In this document: piece after piece, positions 61,133 through 64,000 of the stretch
How the letters are laid out: every line of letters starts with the position of its first letter
Position numbering within the stretch: the first letter of the stretch is position 1
Assembly (NCBI RefSeq): GCF_964355755.1
Contig: NC_092677.1
Coordinates: 1,059,001-1,123,000 of the forward strand
From: Antedon mediterranea
Taxonomy: Eukaryota > Echinodermata > Crinoidea > Comatulida > Antedonidae
Length of the DNA stretch: 64,000 nt
Reading direction: 5' to 3'
The notes under the pieces: generated by a model
What the model saw: only the letters and a program-made list of their open reading frames with translations
Database searches by the model: none
Told to the model about the DNA's origin: nothing
Position numbers and translations under genes: made by a program

Positions 61133-61374
61133 GTAAGTCAACTACACGTAGGTTGTGTTTTTTTGTATTGTATTGTGTAAATTTCCGGGTTTTTGCATTT
61201 GCGAAAAGAAAAAAGGGATAGAAATGGGAAGGGATATCCCCGCTCCATCCCATGATTAGTATCACGCATTAAAAGGGAAAGTAATGATGACCTTTGTATA
61301 TTTGTCAACACTAAATTATTGTAAACACGTTTAAAGCACATGGAAACACTAATCCTACTGTATTATTTGTTCAG

Positions 61375-61523
61375 TTTTAAATACAGAAGTTCCAAAGAGT
61401 GAGAATGATTGTAATTCAACTGGTCTTGTTGTTGGAATGACGTTTGTTGGTGTGCTCATTGGATTTATTATCTGTTTGATTGTGGTTTTTATCCTCAGCA
61501 AAATAAGGAAGTCACATGCACAG
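61375..61523 (+). CDS. Gene H transmembrane exon
   Basis: 149 bases, phase 1-0, intact: NDCNSTGLVVGMTFVGVLIG then FIICLIVVFILSKIRKS. Donor GTAAAG. Confidence 0.75.
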
Positions 61524-61654
61524 GTAAAGTATAATTCAGAAAGTAGAACCAAAAGCAAAAGTGTAGATTTAAAATGACCAAAGGTTTAATGAAATACCGC
61601 ACACTTAAGTAATGGAAACTATTTTAACATTAAATATGATGGTTTATTTTAAAG

Positions 61655-61687
61655 GTACCTACATCGAAAAACACCAACCAATCAGGG
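61655..61687 (+). CDS. Gene H linker exon
   Basis: 11 codons, identical in protein to F 57611-57643, donor GTAAGG. Confidence 0.65.
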
Positions 61688-61858
61688 GTAAGGATGCCAT
61701 GCTTCAACTTTAAGTATTCACTTTACTCATCAACATCATCCTTATCATTTATTATTATTACTCTTGTCACCAATATATCAATAAAGGTTTGCACGATTTT
61801 CATTCTTTTGTCATGCAATAAACGTTGTATTATTTTTTGCACAGGCGTATATGACTTA

Positions 61859-62904
61859 TATAACGCCTGCTTACGCAGTGAAGCAAGGCAAAGAATATAA
61901 TATTCTTTGAGCAAGGATAAATTCGGGACATTTTCCTTGATTGAGAAAGACTGTGGCAATTACTTTAGGCCAAATTATTTGATTATATCCATTATATATA
62001 TATATTTTTAGGTTAGTTTGTAAATAATACAATGGAAGAATACGGCCAATAATAATAAAAATATAACAGATGTTGGTCCAAAGATTATTTAACTTGCTGT
62101 AACGTACGTAAGCCTAGGCCCTAGTTAGCATAGTTTTTTTTTTTTTTTTTTTTTTTTTTTTCAGATTTCAGATAATATTTATTTAGATAATAATGAATGA
62201 ATATATACAAAATAGAAAAAAGATATTAAAGTGAACATAGATAAAGCAGTAATAATTGGTAGTCATTATTATCATGGATCCCTTCTAGAAGTTAAAAACT
62301 TGTCTCGTAGGGACCCACAACAAAACACATTACTAAAAAAATAAAAATAACCTAGAATATATAATTATATAATTTAGGATAAAAAATTACAGTATAATAA
62401 CATAACTAACATCTTCTTTATAAAAATTATTTAAATTATATTTCAATAATTTCATGATAATAGTTCTAGCAGGAACATCCTCCGGTGCGCGCTCCCGGTG
62501 CTAGCTCATACCGTAACAGCTTCTGATAATTAAATTCGCGTCTATTTGTAGGCCTAATAGATTTTGTTTCTGTAGAATGGCCATCACGATCGGGCCGTTA
62601 TTAGCACGGAGTGGTGTTGGAGCGCGCACCGGAGGATGTTCCTGCTAGAACTATGCTAACTAGGGCCTAGGCTTACGTATACAACGTTACAGCAAGTTAA
62701 ATAATCTTTGGACCAATGGCAATATATGTTATATTTTTTTTATTATTGGCCATATTCTTCCATTGTATTATTTACAAACTAACCTAAATATAATATATAT
62801 GGATATAATCTAATAATTTGGCCTAAAGTAATTGCCACAGTCTTTCTCAATCAAGGAAAATGTCCCGAATTTATCCTTGCTTCACTGCGTAAGCAGGCGT
62901 TATA
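61859..62904. mobile_element. Foldback element with long inverted arms
   Basis: The left arm from TATAACGCCTGCTTACGCAG (61859) and the right arm ending CTGCGTAAGCAGGCGTTATA (62904) are complementary over about 270 bases. An inner pair, TTCTAGCAGGAACATCCTCC near 62464 and its complement near 62630, brackets the loop. A poly(T) run starts near 62133. No coding capacity. It interrupts the tail exon of H just after YMTY. Confidence 0.83.
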
Positions 62905-63054
62905 TCGTGGACTCTTTCACACAGATCAGGCTTACGACCGTGACGGTAATATTACCGCAATTTTACTAGGTCCAGAGGCGGTCTAACGGAAGCCGGCATT
63001 AAGGGGTTTTTACCCTTTCACACATAAGCCGGCGTTCGCGAATTACCGCAATAT
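62905..63054. mobile_element. Second TIR-like fragment beside the foldback element
   Basis: CTCTTTCACACAGATCAGGC ... GGTAATATTACCGCAATTT and CCCTTTCACACATAAGCCGG ... AATTACCGCAATATT share end-like words in direct and inverted form. TATGACTTATA flanks the whole insert (61850-61860 and 63055-63065). Confidence 0.5.
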
Positions 63055-63071
63055 TATGACTTATACAAGAG

Positions 63072-63191
63072 TATATGACTTACACTGGAGAGACGGATAA
63101 AGAAACAAACCATACATACCAAGATTTACAGAAGAAAGACGATAATCAAGCTGTATATGTAAATGTTAAAGCCAAAAAGGGCAAAAAATAA
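63072..63191 (+). CDS. Gene H distal tail exon fragment
   Basis: Reads YMTYTGETDKETNHTYQDLQ and on to VYVNVKA, then TAA: all three tyrosine motifs intact, after the insertion. ACAAGAG just before could act as an acceptor in phase 0. Confidence 0.6.
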   Translation, partial: YMTYTGETDKETNHTYQDLQKKDDNQAVYVNVKAKKGKK

Positions 63192-63307
63192 TATACATGT
63201 TTAAAATAAAAATTAAATAAATATATTATCATTATCATTATTCTTATTATTAATGGAATATCATTATAATGGTTTGAAACTACAATCCTTCTGTATTATT
63301 TGTTCAG

Positions 63308-63456
63308 TTTTAAATACAGAAGTTCCAAAGAGTGAGAATGATTGTAATTCAACTGGTCTTGTTGTTGTAATGACGTTTGTTGGTGTGCTCATTGGATTCA
63401 TTATCTGTTTGCTTGTGGTTGTTATCCTCAGCAAAATAAGGAAGTCACATGCAAAG
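63308..63456 (+). CDS. Orphan cassette: transmembrane exon
   Basis: Third copy of the F membrane exon, phase 1-0, with VVVMTFVG in place of VVGMTFVG. It begins right after a junction where the 3' UTR of the previous copy (GAAACTACAAT) joins intron sequence (CCTTCTGTATTATTTG). No Ig exon lies between it and the H tail. Confidence 0.75.
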
Positions 63457-63587
63457 GTAAAGTATAATTCATAAAGTAGAACAAAAAGCAAAAGTGTAGA
63501 CTTAAAATTATCAAAGGTTTAATGAAATACCGCACACTTAAGTAATGGACACTATTTTAACATTAGATATGATGTTTTATTTTGAAG

Positions 63588-63626
63588 TTACCTACATCGA
63601 AAAACACCAACCAAACAGGGCCATGG
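63588..63626 (+). CDS. Orphan cassette: linker exon
   Basis: 13 codons (LPTSKNTNQTGPW), two longer than in F, phase 0-0, donor GTAAGG. Confidence 0.62.
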
Positions 63627-63764
63627 GTAAGGATGTTACTTCAACTTTAAATATTCACTTTACTCATCATCATCATCATCATCATTTATTATTACTATTG
63701 TCACCAATATATCAATAAAGGTTTACACGATTTTCATTCTTTTTTCATTTTTTTTTTGCAACAG

Positions 63765-63887
63765 GCGTATATGACTTACACTGGAAAGACAGATAAAGAT
63801 ACAAGCCACACATACCAAGATTTACGGAAGAAAGAAGATAATCAAGCTGTATATGTAAATGTTAAAGCCAAAAAGGGCAAAAAATAA
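63765..63887 (+). CDS. Orphan cassette: tyrosine-motif tail exon
   Basis: 40 residues then TAA, with YMTY, HTYQDLR and VYVNVKA. Acceptor CAACAG. All exons of the cassette are open, so it could serve as an alternative 3' end for F or H by read-through splicing (inference). Confidence 0.75.
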   Translation, partial: AYMTYTGKTDKDTSHTYQDLRKKEDNQAVYVNVKAKKGKK

Positions 63888-64000
63888 TGAATGTTAAAAT
63901 AAAAATAAATAATTTTTATTATTAATTGGTTTAAATCTTCAATCACATACCTCTTGTTGATTTTATTATAGAAATAAAGAGAAATCATAATCTGTAGAAA

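Larger units (their letters stand above)
59399..63191 (+). pseudogene. Gene H: degenerate third copy of the F-type receptor
   Basis: Pieces in F order: 59399-59444 signal peptide, 60050-60361 V(b), 60521-60801 Ig, 61106-61132 stalk, 61375-61523 membrane, 61655-61687 linker, and a tail exon split into 61845-61860 and 63072-63191. The V exon has an in-frame TAG at 60310-60312. The Ig exon has lost both cysteine regions and stops at 60736-60738. The signal peptide, stalk, membrane and linker exons are intact. No full-length receptor can be made from it, but its 3' cassette could still serve as alternative exons (inference). Confidence 0.8.

Overview
The window is animal genomic DNA: AT-rich, intron-rich, with GT-AG introns and many transposon remnants. 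The palindromic word TAGGCCTA recurs throughout. Together with the gene content this suggests a marine invertebrate deuterostome, most likely an echinoderm; that is an inference without database support. I see no bacterial genes, rRNA, tRNA or CRISPR.

The window holds a cluster of single-pass immunoglobulin-superfamily receptors, called A to H here. Almost every extracellular exon is a phase 1-1 module. Layout: A (+, 5' end outside the window, 339-5116); C (+, 8909-13826); D (-, 21458-15716); E (+, 22675-29242); G (-, 48870-36201); F (+, 50833-57922); H (+, 59399-63191, a degenerate copy); and an orphan transmembrane-plus-tail cassette (63308-63887). No gene was assigned the letter B.

Two tail classes alternate with orientation. 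The minus-strand genes D and G end in a tail with a canonical ITIM (LAYAEL in D; VTYAQV and LTYVEV in G) followed by an ITSM (TQYSSV, TTYSSV). The plus-strand genes A, E, F, the distal H exon and the orphan cassette end in another conserved tail: YMxY, then TYQ(D/E)L, then YVNVKA. This is an ITAM-like YxxL-x(8-10)-YxxV pair whose last tyrosine is a YxN (Grb2/Gads SH2-type) site. C has a variant of it.

D/E and G/F are head-to-head pairs (ATG to ATG about 1.2 kb and 2.0 kb). Within each pair the two genes share a homologous V domain but carry opposite tail types. In G/F the V exon differs at only about 3 of 106 residues, and the following intron is also nearly identical, while flanking exons and introns have diverged. 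This is the architecture of vertebrate inhibitory/activating paired receptors (SIRP, PILR, KIR, LILR), here apparently in an invertebrate. It is the main result.

Gene-free stretches hold repeats: a CAGGGGCG-TIR transposon inside an Ig exon of A, a shared AAGCTTGG MITE in the first introns of C, E and G, minisatellites of about 67 bp and 40 bp, a GCA/TTA trinucleotide array, nested non-LTR retrotransposons in intron 1 of F, and a foldback element splitting the tail exon of H. Exon boundaries were called by eye from splice sites and frame, without transcript data.
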